From Flavobacteriales bacterium (lineage in GTDB: Bacteria > Bacteroidota > Bacteroidia > UBA10329): a stretch of 64,000 nt of DNA. A model generated the notes under the pieces. The model saw nothing but the letters and a program-made list of their open reading frames with translations. It was not told the origin of the DNA and did not search any database. Location: positions 1 to 64,000 of the forward strand of contig JAIPBM010000014.1 in the NCBI GenBank assembly GCA_021739695.1. Reading direction: 5' to 3'. This document shows positions 22,260 to 30,880 of the stretch, piece after piece (within the stretch, counting starts at the first letter, position 1; the number at the start of each line of letters is the position of its first letter). The position numbers and the translations under genes were made by a program.

Positions 22260-25142
22260 ATGCGCCTCCATCCTCTTTGGCTTAGCTGTTTCTGCCTGCT
22301 GCTTTTCGCCATGCGAGAGGCAAGGGCGCAGCAACCCATGGTGCAGCATTGGTCGCAGGCTTCGGGCATTCCTTCCAATATTGTTTTTGATGCCGTTCAG
22401 GATCATCGGGGCTACATCTGGTTCGGCAACGAAAAGGGCCTGAGCCGATTTGACGGCAAGGACGCCATCACCTACACCCATCCGAAGATGAACGGCACGG
22501 CTGTGAGCAACGTTTTAGAAGATGGATCGGGCCGCATCTGGTGCCAGAATTTCATTGGGCAATTGTTCTATGTGCTCAACGATTCGATGTACTTCGAACA
22601 GCAGATCGCCAGCAATAGCAACTATGCTCCCATGCTGCTCGATGCCAAGGGGCAACTTATCACCGCCCTCGGAAACAAGATCCAGATCTACGATCAGAAA
22701 GAGCGGAAACTGCTCATGACATTGGAAGTGGACGAGGAGGTGAATACGCTCCATCAGCAGCAGAACAAGCTTTGGGCAATGACCTCCGGCAAACTCTACC
22801 TATTTCAGGATGGAGAACCTAAGCAAACGCTCGAATTTACGGGTCTTCTCGACTTGGGTGCAAATCTCTTGGCTAGCATGGGAGATAAGGTCTATGCTTT
22901 TCCCAAAACGGGCAATTCGGGATTGGTCTTTGAGTTGGGCGAAAACAGCAAAGCTATTTCGGCTCTTCCGCCCGATCAGGTCGTTCAATCGGTGCGGGTC
23001 TTTGGCGATACCATGATTTGGGTGGGCACCACAGGCGGGCTCTACCTCTTCGACCGCCATTTAAAGCCCTACAGCTGGTTTCCACAGCCCTTGTTGCAAG
23101 GCCGAAGCGTGTCTTCCACGATGATCGATGCCAACGGGGCTTATTGGGTTACCACCATCGACAATGGGATTTATCGCATACCAGATCTGCGCAGCGTTTA
23201 CTGGGAAAAGCAGGACGCACAATTCACGGTTTTCAATCATCAACTCGAAGGTTCAAAGGTCTTGGTAGGTACCGAGTCGGGAGATGTGCTCGAAGTGTTG
23301 AATGGCGGCCTCAGCCGTTTCGTTTCGGCCAAGGCAAAGCATCGGGTCAATGTGGTCTTTCATGATGAATCAAAGGAATTGACCGTGGTGGCAGCCGATC
23401 GGGTCTATGTTTCGCAGAATGGGGTCGAGCTGAGTACCATGACAGCCGCTGGCAAGGACATTCTTAAAACGGATGACAGCGGTCCGATTGTGATGGCGGG
23501 AACAAGTACCGTCAATTTGCTTGACCCACAGAATCCCAAGGCCGAAATGAAGCAAATCGGAATGGGTGCTGCCGCTTTTCGTTCCACTGCCGCTGCTTAC
23601 AACGCCAGCACAGGAAAGGCACAGGTTGCCACCAGTTTGGGCATCTGGGAATTCGACCCAAAGACTGATTCCGTTGCAGTTCCACTTTACGGGGATGTGC
23701 TTGCCAATCGCCTTGTTTGGGTGGGCGACACCTTGATCGCCTCCACGTTGCAAGAAGGAATTCTCATGCTTCGCGATGGCAAGGTAATCGGAAATCTGGA
23801 ACAGCCACAAGGCCCCTTCAGCCGAATGGAATTGGTGGGGAACGTGCTTTATGTACGAAAGGAAAGGACCATTCACGCCATCGATCCGCGCACTTGGAAG
23901 CACCGAAGCGTGAACACCTCATTCCTCAACAATGGAGATGTGATCACCGACTTTACGATAAGGAATGGTCAACTCTTTCTTGCTGTTGGAAACCGGATTA
24001 TCCGGTCTGAGCTGAATTTTGAGACGAACCCACGTGTTGTCCCACTGGTTGAGCTCACAGAGTTCCGAAGCAACGACCGACCTATCGCGGTGATTGGCCC
24101 CATCTCGCTTCATCACGAACAGAACAGCATTCAGTTGCACTATGCCGTGCCGTGGTTTGGCGATCTGAGCGCGCTGGCCGTTCAGTATCGGGTAAACGAT
24201 GGCCTGTGGCAGACCAACGACCCCATGTCGCGAATGGTCAATCTGCCTTTTCTCTCGCCTGGCGATTACCGATTGGAATTACGAACGCTCTTGAGTGATG
24301 GTCGTGTTTCAGAAAGCACTTCGCTTGAAATGCGCATTCGCCCACCGCTTTACAAACGTTGGTGGTTTCAGTTGCTGGGCATTCTTTTCCTCGCAGCAGC
24401 TTTCTATGCTTTGTATCGCTATCGCGTAAGGTTGATGAGCCGACAGAATCTCTTGCTTCAGCAGAAATTGAAGCTAGAACAAGACCTAGAACGCTCCATG
24501 CTGGCTTCCATCCGTTCGCAGATGAACCCGCATTTCATCTTCAATGCGCTCAATACCATTCAGAGTTACATCTACATGAACGACCGAACCAACGCGGTCA
24601 ACTACCTCGGAAAATTCGCACAGCTAACGCGAAAGGTCCTCGATCTGAGTACCAACGAATTGGTTACGCTGCGCGAAGAATTGGATGCGCTCAATCTGTA
24701 TCTTGAGTTGGAAAAGATGCGATTTGAAGAAAGTTTGGAAGTAGAAGTGAACGTTGATTCTGCCATCGATATCGACCTCATCAAGATTCCGCCCATGCTT
24801 ATTCAGCCTTATGTCGAGAATGCGCTGAAACACGGTCTGCTTCATCGCAAAGAACATCGGAAACTGAGTTGTTCGTTTCGGGTAGATAGCGCGTCACTCG
24901 TGGTCACCATCACCGACAATGGCGTTGGGCGAAAGCGGTCTGAAGAATTAAATGCCAAAGCCGCGCGCCACAGGCCGTTTTCAACCGAGGCCACGCAGAA
25001 ACGATTGGAGCTGATGAACCGAGCATTGCCCAATGGGTTTACGGTCGAATACATCGATAGGCAAGCGGAAGACGGACAATCCGAAGGCACAACAGTAGTA
25101 CTTAGAATGCCTATCGCAGTGCAATCATTAACAAGCAATTAG
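22260..25142 (+). CDS. Propeller-domain sensor histidine kinase (LytS-type, HisKA_7TM-less)
   Basis: 960 residues from the ATG at 22260; a TTG at 22251 in frame would lie inside the promoter. A signal peptide is followed by ~620 residues of two-component-regulator propeller repeats (short blades such as GYIWFGNEKGLSRFDG and GAYWVTTIDNGIYRI), then a Y_Y_Y-like beta domain. One membrane segment lies near 700-725 (WWFQLLGILFLAAAF). The cytoplasmic LytS-type kinase has the phosphoacceptor His near 758 in MNPHFIFNALN, then LIQPYVENALKHG and TDNGVGRK. The periplasmic propeller probably senses a surface or glycan-derived signal. The cognate LytTR regulator starts 8 bp after its stop. Confidence 0.92.
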   Translation: MRLHPLWLSCFCLLLFAMREARAQQPMVQHWSQASGIPSNIVFDAVQDHRGYIWFGNEKGLSRFDGKDAITYTHPKMNGTAVSNVLEDGSGRIWCQNFIGQLFYVLNDSMYFEQQIASNSNYAPMLLDAKGQLITALGNKIQIYDQKERKLLMTLEVDEEVNTLHQQQNKLWAMTSGKLYLFQDGEPKQTLEFTGLLDLGANLLASMGDKVYAFPKTGNSGLVFELGENSKAISALPPDQVVQSVRVFGDTMIWVGTTGGLYLFDRHLKPYSWFPQPLLQGRSVSSTMIDANGAYWVTTIDNGIYRIPDLRSVYWEKQDAQFTVFNHQLEGSKVLVGTESGDVLEVLNGGLSRFVSAKAKHRVNVVFHDESKELTVVAADRVYVSQNGVELSTMTAAGKDILKTDDSGPIVMAGTSTVNLLDPQNPKAEMKQIGMGAAAFRSTAAAYNASTGKAQVATSLGIWEFDPKTDSVAVPLYGDVLANRLVWVGDTLIASTLQEGILMLRDGKVIGNLEQPQGPFSRMELVGNVLYVRKERTIHAIDPRTWKHRSVNTSFLNNGDVITDFTIRNGQLFLAVGNRIIRSELNFETNPRVVPLVELTEFRSNDRPIAVIGPISLHHEQNSIQLHYAVPWFGDLSALAVQYRVNDGLWQTNDPMSRMVNLPFLSPGDYRLELRTLLSDGRVSESTSLEMRIRPPLYKRWWFQLLGILFLAAAFYALYRYRVRLMSRQNLLLQQKLKLEQDLERSMLASIRSQMNPHFIFNALNTIQSYIYMNDRTNAVNYLGKFAQLTRKVLDLSTNELVTLREELDALNLYLELEKMRFEESLEVEVNVDSAIDIDLIKIPPMLIQPYVENALKHGLLHRKEHRKLSCSFRVDSASLVVTITDNGVGRKRSEELNAKAARHRPFSTEATQKRLELMNRALPNGFTVEYIDRQAEDGQSEGTTVVLRMPIAVQSLTSN

Positions 25143-25150
25143 AGAACAGG

Positions 25151-25900
25151 ATGGAGAGGATGAAAGCGATCATTGTGGATGATGAGACCCGCGCACGCCA
25201 AATGCTTCGTGCCATGCTGGCCGATCTGTGCCCCGAAGTGGAGGTGGTTGCCGATTGCGATGACCTGCCCAATGGCATCAAGGCCATCAAACGTCTTGCT
25301 CCTCAATTGGTTTTCCTCGACATAGAAATGCCGAGCTATAGCGGCTTGGAAATACTCGATTTTTTCAGCGAAGGCGAAGTGAATTTCGACATCATCTTCA
25401 CCACCGCCTACGACCATTATGCCATTCAGGCGTTCAAGGTTTCTGCTGTAGATTATCTGCTCAAACCCATTTCTCCCAACGAACTGCGTGCGGCTGTTCT
25501 TCGGGTCATCAACCGCAACAAACGAGAGTTGGAGCCGCTCGAACTATTGCGCCAGAATTTGAATTCGGAAGCGAACTCGAAGTTGGCGGTTCCGCAGCTG
25601 AACGGCTATCGCTTCATCGACCATTCGGATATTCTTTACCTGAAAGGCGAACGGGCCTATGCCACCATCTTCCTAAATGATGGAAGCTCTGTTTTGGCAA
25701 GTCGAAACCTCAAATATTTCGAGCAGCTATTGACCGATAGTTCGAAATTCTTCCGTTGTCATCGTTCGTTTATTGTCAATGTCGATCACATTACGGAGTA
25801 TGTGAAAACGGATGGTGGTAATCTCATCCTGCAAGGCAACCGACATGTAAGTGTGGCCATGGACCGCGTTCCCGTTCTGATGGAAAGATTGGGACGTTGA
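25151..25900 (+). CDS. LytTR-family response regulator, partner of the kinase at 22260
   Basis: 249 residues. The receiver domain (about 1-120) shows IIVDDE, the phosphoacceptor Asp57 in LVFLDIEMP, the switch Thr in FTTAYD and the Lys in YLLKPIS. The C-terminal LytTR DNA-binding domain (about 145-245) has ILYLKGERAYATIFL and FRCHRSFIVNVDHI. A second ATG at 25160 would shorten it by three residues. It is separated from the kinase by 8 bp, so the two form a classic operon, and a bidirectional terminator follows. Confidence 0.94.
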   Translation: MERMKAIIVDDETRARQMLRAMLADLCPEVEVVADCDDLPNGIKAIKRLAPQLVFLDIEMPSYSGLEILDFFSEGEVNFDIIFTTAYDHYAIQAFKVSAVDYLLKPISPNELRAAVLRVINRNKRELEPLELLRQNLNSEANSKLAVPQLNGYRFIDHSDILYLKGERAYATIFLNDGSSVLASRNLKYFEQLLTDSSKFFRCHRSFIVNVDHITEYVKTDGGNLILQGNRHVSVAMDRVPVLMERLGR

Positions 25901-25908
25901 CAAACGAA

Positions 25909-25936
25909 AAAGGCGCACCCTTTCGAATGCGCCTTT
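25909..25936. terminator. Bidirectional terminator between convergent genes
   Basis: Stem AAAGGCGCA / TGCGCCTTT with T or A runs on both sides. It serves the regulator ending at 25900 (+) and the T9SS gene ending at 25959 (-). Confidence 0.83.
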
Positions 25937-25958
25937 CACCCACTTACCTGAAAAAACA

Positions 25959-27320
25959 TCAGTTCTTCACGAGCTTCATCACGGCTCCTGAAGTTTCTTC
26001 CTGCACAAAGTAGATGCCTGAAGTAAGGTTGCTTGCATCAATGCTTGTTCTTCCGTTTATCGTTCTTGAAAGAACAACTTCTCCCAAGGCGTTCATCACA
26101 CGGATCTGTGTTGGTTGGATGGTTTCAATCACAAATTCTGAGTTGAACGGGTTCGGGTAGATGTTTAAACCGTTTGTAGTAGCATCAGCAATTCCTGTTG
26201 CAACGCCTGTGTAAGCGAATGGGTCGGAGGTGCCGCTGCAGCCAGATTCTGTCACGGAAACGGTGTAGTCGCCATCGGCCGTTGGGGTGTAGCTGTAGTT
26301 GTTTGCTCCGCTGATGGGGTTTCCATCCAAATACCACTGAAGGTTGAAGAAGGTTCCACCTGTTACCTCAAGTGTTCCCATGTTGTCCACTATTTCGGGC
26401 TGCGGATCAATTACCGTGATGGTGGTAGTAGCCGAAGCTGTGCAACCGAACGTGGTGCTGGTGGCAGTAAACGTGTAAGTGGTGGTCTCAGTTGGTGAAA
26501 CGGTGACATTTGCAGAAGTCATTCCTCCAGGCTGCCAATCCAATACGGAGTTGTGGGCTACTTGGCTGGACAACATGCGGGAAGCTCCAAGACAGATGCT
26601 TGTATTGCCTCCAAATATGGTAGCTGAATTGTCAACACCAGTGTTTACAAGCACATAGTCAGAAGTAATACTAACCCCACAAGCGGAAACGATGACCTGA
26701 TAGTAGGTAGACCCTTCTGTTGCATTATAGGTGGCATCATTCGCCCCAACAATATCAGACATGTTGGCGTTATTGTTCGGACTGGACTGCCATTGGTATG
26801 TGATGCCTGAACCGATCGCGTCAACGGTTATTGCGCGAAATCCTTCAGTCGGGCAGATATAAAGTGATGACGGAAGGGGTGCAAGGATAACTGGGCCGCT
26901 TCCTGCCACGCTGCATTCGACAGAGTAAGAGATTGTTCCACAATCGGTGGTCAACTTCGCTCTATAGTATCCGGCAAGCGATATGACGAGGTCTGAACCA
27001 ACCTCTCCGGTCATGTCCTCCCAATCGCTAACGAAGTTCTGCCACTGAACAGTGGTTGTCTGTTCGGCAACTGCCACGCTGATGGTTGTGGTGGTTGAAC
27101 CTTGGCAAATACCAACCGCTGATGGAGGTTGGGAAGTGATGACCGCTGGAGGACAGCCACCTGTTGCATTGAAAACCGGATCATCATTCGCGTTATCGAC
27201 ATGGCCTTGAATGCCAGTAATTCCACCGGAATCGATCGTTTGGGTTCCGTTTGACGGAGTTTGCGCAAAGGCGCTAGAGAAAAGTAAGGATGAAATGAGT
27301 ACTGAGTATAGTTTTCGCAT
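25959..27320 (-). CDS. Secreted Ig-like protein with T9SS sorting domain
   Basis: 453 residues. The signal peptide MRKLYSVLISSLLFSSAFAQ is followed by a short variable head and by Ig-like beta domains with Cys pairs (PPAVITSQPPSAVGICQG, TVSPTETTTYTFTATST). The C-terminal sorting domain runs from LNIYPNPFNSEFVIE to MKLVKN. Compared with its neighbour at 27476 it lacks the LamG domain, yet shares the 5' untranslated sequence, signal peptide, Ig-like half, sorting domain and terminator. It looks like a domain-deleted paralogue. No enzymatic motif is visible; a binding or structural surface role is likely. Confidence 0.88.
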   Translation of the reverse strand: MRKLYSVLISSLLFSSAFAQTPSNGTQTIDSGGITGIQGHVDNANDDPVFNATGGCPPAVITSQPPSAVGICQGSTTTTISVAVAEQTTTVQWQNFVSDWEDMTGEVGSDLVISLAGYYRAKLTTDCGTISYSVECSVAGSGPVILAPLPSSLYICPTEGFRAITVDAIGSGITYQWQSSPNNNANMSDIVGANDATYNATEGSTYYQVIVSACGVSITSDYVLVNTGVDNSATIFGGNTSICLGASRMLSSQVAHNSVLDWQPGGMTSANVTVSPTETTTYTFTATSTTFGCTASATTTITVIDPQPEIVDNMGTLEVTGGTFFNLQWYLDGNPISGANNYSYTPTADGDYTVSVTESGCSGTSDPFAYTGVATGIADATTNGLNIYPNPFNSEFVIETIQPTQIRVMNALGEVVLSRTINGRTSIDASNLTSGIYFVQEETSGAVMKLVKN

Positions 27321-27425
27321 GATGAATTGGGTTTGAAATTCGCGCGAAAGTCCAAAAGCGAATTCAAGTTCTGCGAGACCAATTCACGAAACGCCCTTCT
27401 GGCTTTACGAAACGCCCTATACAAG

Positions 27426-27453
27426 AAAGGCGCATCCTTTCGAATGCGCCTTT
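27426..27453 (-). terminator. Rho-independent terminator
   Basis: Stem AAAGGCGCA / TGCGCCTTT with a 10-nt loop, 23 bp after the stop at 27476. It is nearly identical to the hairpin at 25909-25936. Confidence 0.82.
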
Positions 27454-27475
27454 CACCCACTTACCTGAAAAAACA

Positions 27476-29467
27476 TCAGTTCTTCACGAGCTTCATCACG
27501 GCTCCTGAAGTTTCTTCCTGTACAAAGTAGATGCCTGACGAAAGGCTGCTTGCATCAATGCTTGTTCTTCCGTTTATCGTTCTTGAAAGAACAACTTCTC
27601 CCAAGGCGTTCATCACACGAATCTGTGTTGGTTGGATGGTTTCAATCACAAATTCTGAGTTGAACGGGTTCGGGTAGATGCTTAAACCGTTTGTAGTAGC
27701 ATTTGCAATTCCTGTTGCAACGCCTGTGTAAGCGAATGGGTCAGAGGTATTGCTGCAGCTACCCTCAACTACATAAACCGTGTAATCGCCATCCACTGTT
27801 GGTGTGTAAGTAGCACTTACAGCACCTTGAATGATGTTTCCATCCAAATACCACTGAAAGCCATTGAAAGTTCCGCCAGTTATTTCCAAGGTTCCCATGT
27901 TTTCCACAATCTCTGGTTGAGGGTCAACTACGGTAACAGTTGCAGTGGTGGTAGCCGAACATCCGAAAGTATTGCTGGTGGCAGTCACGGTATATGTGGT
28001 TGTTTCGGTTGGAGAAACGAGATACTGTCCGTTGCCTGTGCCATTGGCTGGCGACCAAACAAAGGAGCTGCTCTGAGCCACTTGTGTTACAATGGTTACG
28101 CTTTGCCCCGCACAGATTGTCCCTAGGCCTGGAGAAAACCCTCCAATGGTTATAGAGTTATCGGAACCGTTTGCAACCTGAATATAGTTGGAGGTGATTG
28201 AGTTGCCGCAAGCGGTAACTATCACTGTGTAATAAACGTCTGGAATTGCAGCTTGATACGTTTCGTTAGTAGCTCCAACGATGGAGTTCTGGTTTCCATA
28301 CGGCTGTCCTGCCATATTGCGATACCATTGGTAGGTCATTCCTTCACCCACTGCAAAGGCATTCAGTTCTACATGACCAACCGAAGGGCAGATGTATGAT
28401 GGAGAAGCATTTTGCGAAACGAATGCTGGAGCATCAACAGCCACCTCGGTCTCTTCAGAATAGCCATAAGCACCGCAAGCACTCTGAGTTTCTACCCGAT
28501 AGGTTCCGGCCGTGGTCACGGTTATCGTTGAACCGGTCTGGTTGGTCAAGTAACCCCATCCGTTGCCTGTGTTCACCTGCCAAACAAGAGTGGCATCCGT
28601 ATCTGCGACATCAATACTAATGTCGGCAGAACCGCCACTACAGAATGCTACAGCAGCTGGCGGTTGCGTGGTGATTACAGCTTGATCGCAGATCTCCTCG
28701 TTGTAAAGATCAAGGACTTCTTGAGCAGAAAGAACACGGTTGTAAACGCGCAGGTCGTCAAATTTTCCATCCAAATATTGGGTTGTTCCGCACTGAGCAC
28801 CACTGGCGCCAGCATAACGGGCGGCACTCAAATGAGCCGTTCCGTTGTCCATTCCGTTACCAATTCCGGTGCTTACGGTTTCTGAGATGCTGGTGGTCTG
28901 AAGTACACCGTTGATGTAGATCTTCATTCCCGAAAGATTGTTACTTATCAACTGCCCGACATTCACGGAATAAACGATGTGCGTCCAAGCATTGGCCGAA
29001 ACCGTACCATTGGTTCTGTAGCGCACGTGGCCGCCAGTAAGCGCCCCGAAGAGCTGAGCCTCTACTTGATTGGAAGCATTGATCAAAAACGCATATTCGC
29101 GACCTGCCAATCCGCAGGTGCTTTCAAAAGCGGCCTTGCCAAGCATGTATCGGTAAGTGCTGTTTATCTGGTCAAATTTTACCCAGAATGAGAAAGCGAA
29201 ATCGTTGGTTCCGCCTGTTTCAACGTCAAATACGTCACCGAATGTCAAATATGCAGCAGTAGGAAGGTCGTAGGCGTTTCCCGCGTTTCCGAAGCGGTCT
29301 GTGGTCGTCACTGCGCCCGGTTGGGCGACAGCAGATGTAGAAGTGTAGAAATCGTACAATGAACCGTTCGTAAACGTCCATTGGCCAACAAGTCCGCTCG
29401 TTGGAACCTGTGCAAAAGCGCTCGTAATAAAGATGAATGAAAAGAGTACTGAGTATAATTTTCGCAT
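27476..29467 (-). CDS. LamG-domain secreted protein with T9SS sorting domain
   Basis: 663 residues. Signal peptide (MRKLYSVLFSFIFITSAFAQ), then a LamG jellyroll to about residue 240 (GLVGQWTFTNGSLYDF, KFDDLRVYNRVLS), Ig-like domains with Cys pairs, and the type A sorting domain ending in MKLVKN. Same plan as the gene at 20121 and near-identical in its C-terminal half to the one at 25959. Probably a surface-exposed carbohydrate-binding or adhesive protein. It lies between the two propeller kinase systems and may be under their control, which cannot be read from sequence. Confidence 0.88.
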   Translation of the reverse strand: MRKLYSVLFSFIFITSAFAQVPTSGLVGQWTFTNGSLYDFYTSTSAVAQPGAVTTTDRFGNAGNAYDLPTAAYLTFGDVFDVETGGTNDFAFSFWVKFDQINSTYRYMLGKAAFESTCGLAGREYAFLINASNQVEAQLFGALTGGHVRYRTNGTVSANAWTHIVYSVNVGQLISNNLSGMKIYINGVLQTTSISETVSTGIGNGMDNGTAHLSAARYAGASGAQCGTTQYLDGKFDDLRVYNRVLSAQEVLDLYNEEICDQAVITTQPPAAVAFCSGGSADISIDVADTDATLVWQVNTGNGWGYLTNQTGSTITVTTAGTYRVETQSACGAYGYSEETEVAVDAPAFVSQNASPSYICPSVGHVELNAFAVGEGMTYQWYRNMAGQPYGNQNSIVGATNETYQAAIPDVYYTVIVTACGNSITSNYIQVANGSDNSITIGGFSPGLGTICAGQSVTIVTQVAQSSSFVWSPANGTGNGQYLVSPTETTTYTVTATSNTFGCSATTTATVTVVDPQPEIVENMGTLEITGGTFNGFQWYLDGNIIQGAVSATYTPTVDGDYTVYVVEGSCSNTSDPFAYTGVATGIANATTNGLSIYPNPFNSEFVIETIQPTQIRVMNALGEVVLSRTINGRTSIDASSLSSGIYFVQEETSGAVMKLVKN

Positions 29468-29562
29468 GATGAATTGGGTTTGAAATTCATGCGAAAATCT
29501 AACCGCGAACTCAGCTTTTAAGACGGCAATTCACGAAACGGCTGTTTGGGTTTATGAAACCG

Positions 29563-30315
29563 CTAACCGACCTTGATGCGCTGCAAAGTTTCTTCAATAA
29601 ACGCCTTCTTTTCCTTAGGAACGGAAACCGTTTGACCGTTATCAAGCACCAACAAACTTTCGGATTTGCTGTAGCGTTTCACAAAGTTGAAGTTGACCAG
29701 ATAGGAGCGATGCACTCGTACCATGAACGGGCGATCTTCCAATACATTTTCGAAGAAGAGTAGGCGCTTGCTGACCAATAGTTCGGAGCCGTTTTCGAGA
29801 TGCACTTTCGTGTAGGCGCCATCGGCCTCCAAGAGCACAATATCCTTTATCTCCACAAAAAGAAAACCGTCTGAAACAGGTAAAGCGATGCGATTGAAAT
29901 CCTTGTTCTCTGCCGAACGCTCGGCCAATTGCATGCGTTCGCTCATCATTCCAGAAGCCGTTCGTTCCTTCAATTTTCGGATGGCATCCGTAAGCTTTTC
30001 GGGCTGAACAGGTTTGAGTAGATAATCCACCGCAGAAAGCTCAAACGCCTTGATGGCGTATTCGCTGTAAGCGGTCACAAAAATGATGTGGAAGTTCATT
30101 TCGGGAAAGAACTGCCCGATTTGCAAACCCGAATACTGCGGCATTTCCACATCCAGAAAAACAACTTCGGGTTTGTGGAGATTGATGGCGATCACGGCAT
30201 CAGGAACGTTGACGCACATCGCCACCACTTCAACTTCGGGCACAGCTATTTCCAGCAATTGCTTCAGCCCCTTTCGGGCGCGCTCCTCATCGTCAACTAG
30301 GATGGCTTTGATCAT
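29563..30315 (-). CDS. LytTR-family response regulator, probable partner of the kinase at 30881
   Basis: 250 residues from the ATG at 30313-30315. The longer open frame to 30438 lacks conservation and runs into the DUF4258 gene on the other strand. Receiver: ILVDDEERARK, Asp55 in VVFLDVEMP, VTAYSEYA and LLKPVQP. The LytTR domain has IVLLEADGAYTKVHLENG and FMVRVHRSYLVN. A TACTTTTA box lies 7 nt before the ATG. It is a close paralogue of the regulator at 25151. Its kinase is on the same strand but separated by a two-gene cassette in the opposite direction. Confidence 0.93.
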   Translation of the reverse strand: MIKAILVDDEERARKGLKQLLEIAVPEVEVVAMCVNVPDAVIAINLHKPEVVFLDVEMPQYSGLQIGQFFPEMNFHIIFVTAYSEYAIKAFELSAVDYLLKPVQPEKLTDAIRKLKERTASGMMSERMQLAERSAENKDFNRIALPVSDGFLFVEIKDIVLLEADGAYTKVHLENGSELLVSKRLLFFENVLEDRPFMVRVHRSYLVNFNFVKRYSKSESLLVLDNGQTVSVPKEKKAFIEETLQRIKVG

Positions 30316-30369
30316 GGCGCCATAAAAGTACGTTTCCAACTTGTGGAGTTGGCCGCTATCTTTGTATTG

Positions 30370-30651
30370 ATGACGGTCAATTTTTACTTCACGAAGCATG
30401 CATTGATTGAAATGAGTGATGAAAACATCTCTATTCAAAACGTGAAAGAAGTTGTATTGAACGGAAAGGTGATTAGAACTTATCCTGAAGACCCCAAAGG
30501 TCTATCGCGACTGGTGCTCGGATTTCCTGATGGACGCGCCATTCATGTGGTTTGCGCACAACATCTGCAAACCGTTCACGTCATTACAGCATACCTGCCA
30601 AGTACCGACATTTGGGAGAACGATTTAGAAACGAAACGACAAGAGCCATGA
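30370..30651 (+). CDS. DUF4258 protein, probable toxin of a toxin-antitoxin pair
   Basis: 93 residues from the ATG at 30370; earlier starts add nine hydrophobic residues and are less likely. Seen: FTKHALIEMSDENIS, VLNGKVIRTYPEDPKG, and RAIHVV...HVITAYLPS near the C terminus. These match the DUF4258 pattern, a RelE/MqsR-like fold suspected to be an mRNA-cutting toxin. The stop overlaps the start of the following YgiT-type zinc-finger gene (ATGA), the usual arrangement for this pair. No member in the window has been tested, and toxicity is inference from family context. Confidence 0.85.
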   Translation: MTVNFYFTKHALIEMSDENISIQNVKEVVLNGKVIRTYPEDPKGLSRLVLGFPDGRAIHVVCAQHLQTVHVITAYLPSTDIWENDLETKRQEP

Positions 30652-30875
30652 TTTGTAGCACCTGCCAAATTGGAACATGTAAAGAGGGAACGACCGAAGA
30701 ATTGTTCAATAAGAACGGCCGTCTTATCATTCTGAAAGATTTGCCTGCTATGGTTTGCAACAATTGCGGAGCGAAGTTCTATAGTGAGCAAACCTCACAG
30801 ATCATTCTAGATAATCTAAAGAAAGCGGAGAACTCAAATGCTGAATTGGAAGTTATCAGTGCCAAGGTGGCCTGA
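30648..30875 (+). CDS. YgiT-type zinc-finger protein, probable antitoxin
   Basis: 75 residues with two CxxC pairs: CSTC (Cys3, Cys6) and CNNC (Cys37, Cys40). This is the N-terminal zinc module of MqsA/YgiT antitoxins, with the typical LIILKDLPAMVC between the pairs. There is no C-terminal Xre DNA-binding domain, so it is the short form. It overlaps the DUF4258 gene by 4 bp and ends 5 bp from the convergent kinase gene. Confidence 0.88.
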   Translation: MICSTCQIGTCKEGTTEELFNKNGRLIILKDLPAMVCNNCGAKFYSEQTSQIILDNLKKAENSNAELEVISAKVA

Positions 30876-30880
30876 ACCGT

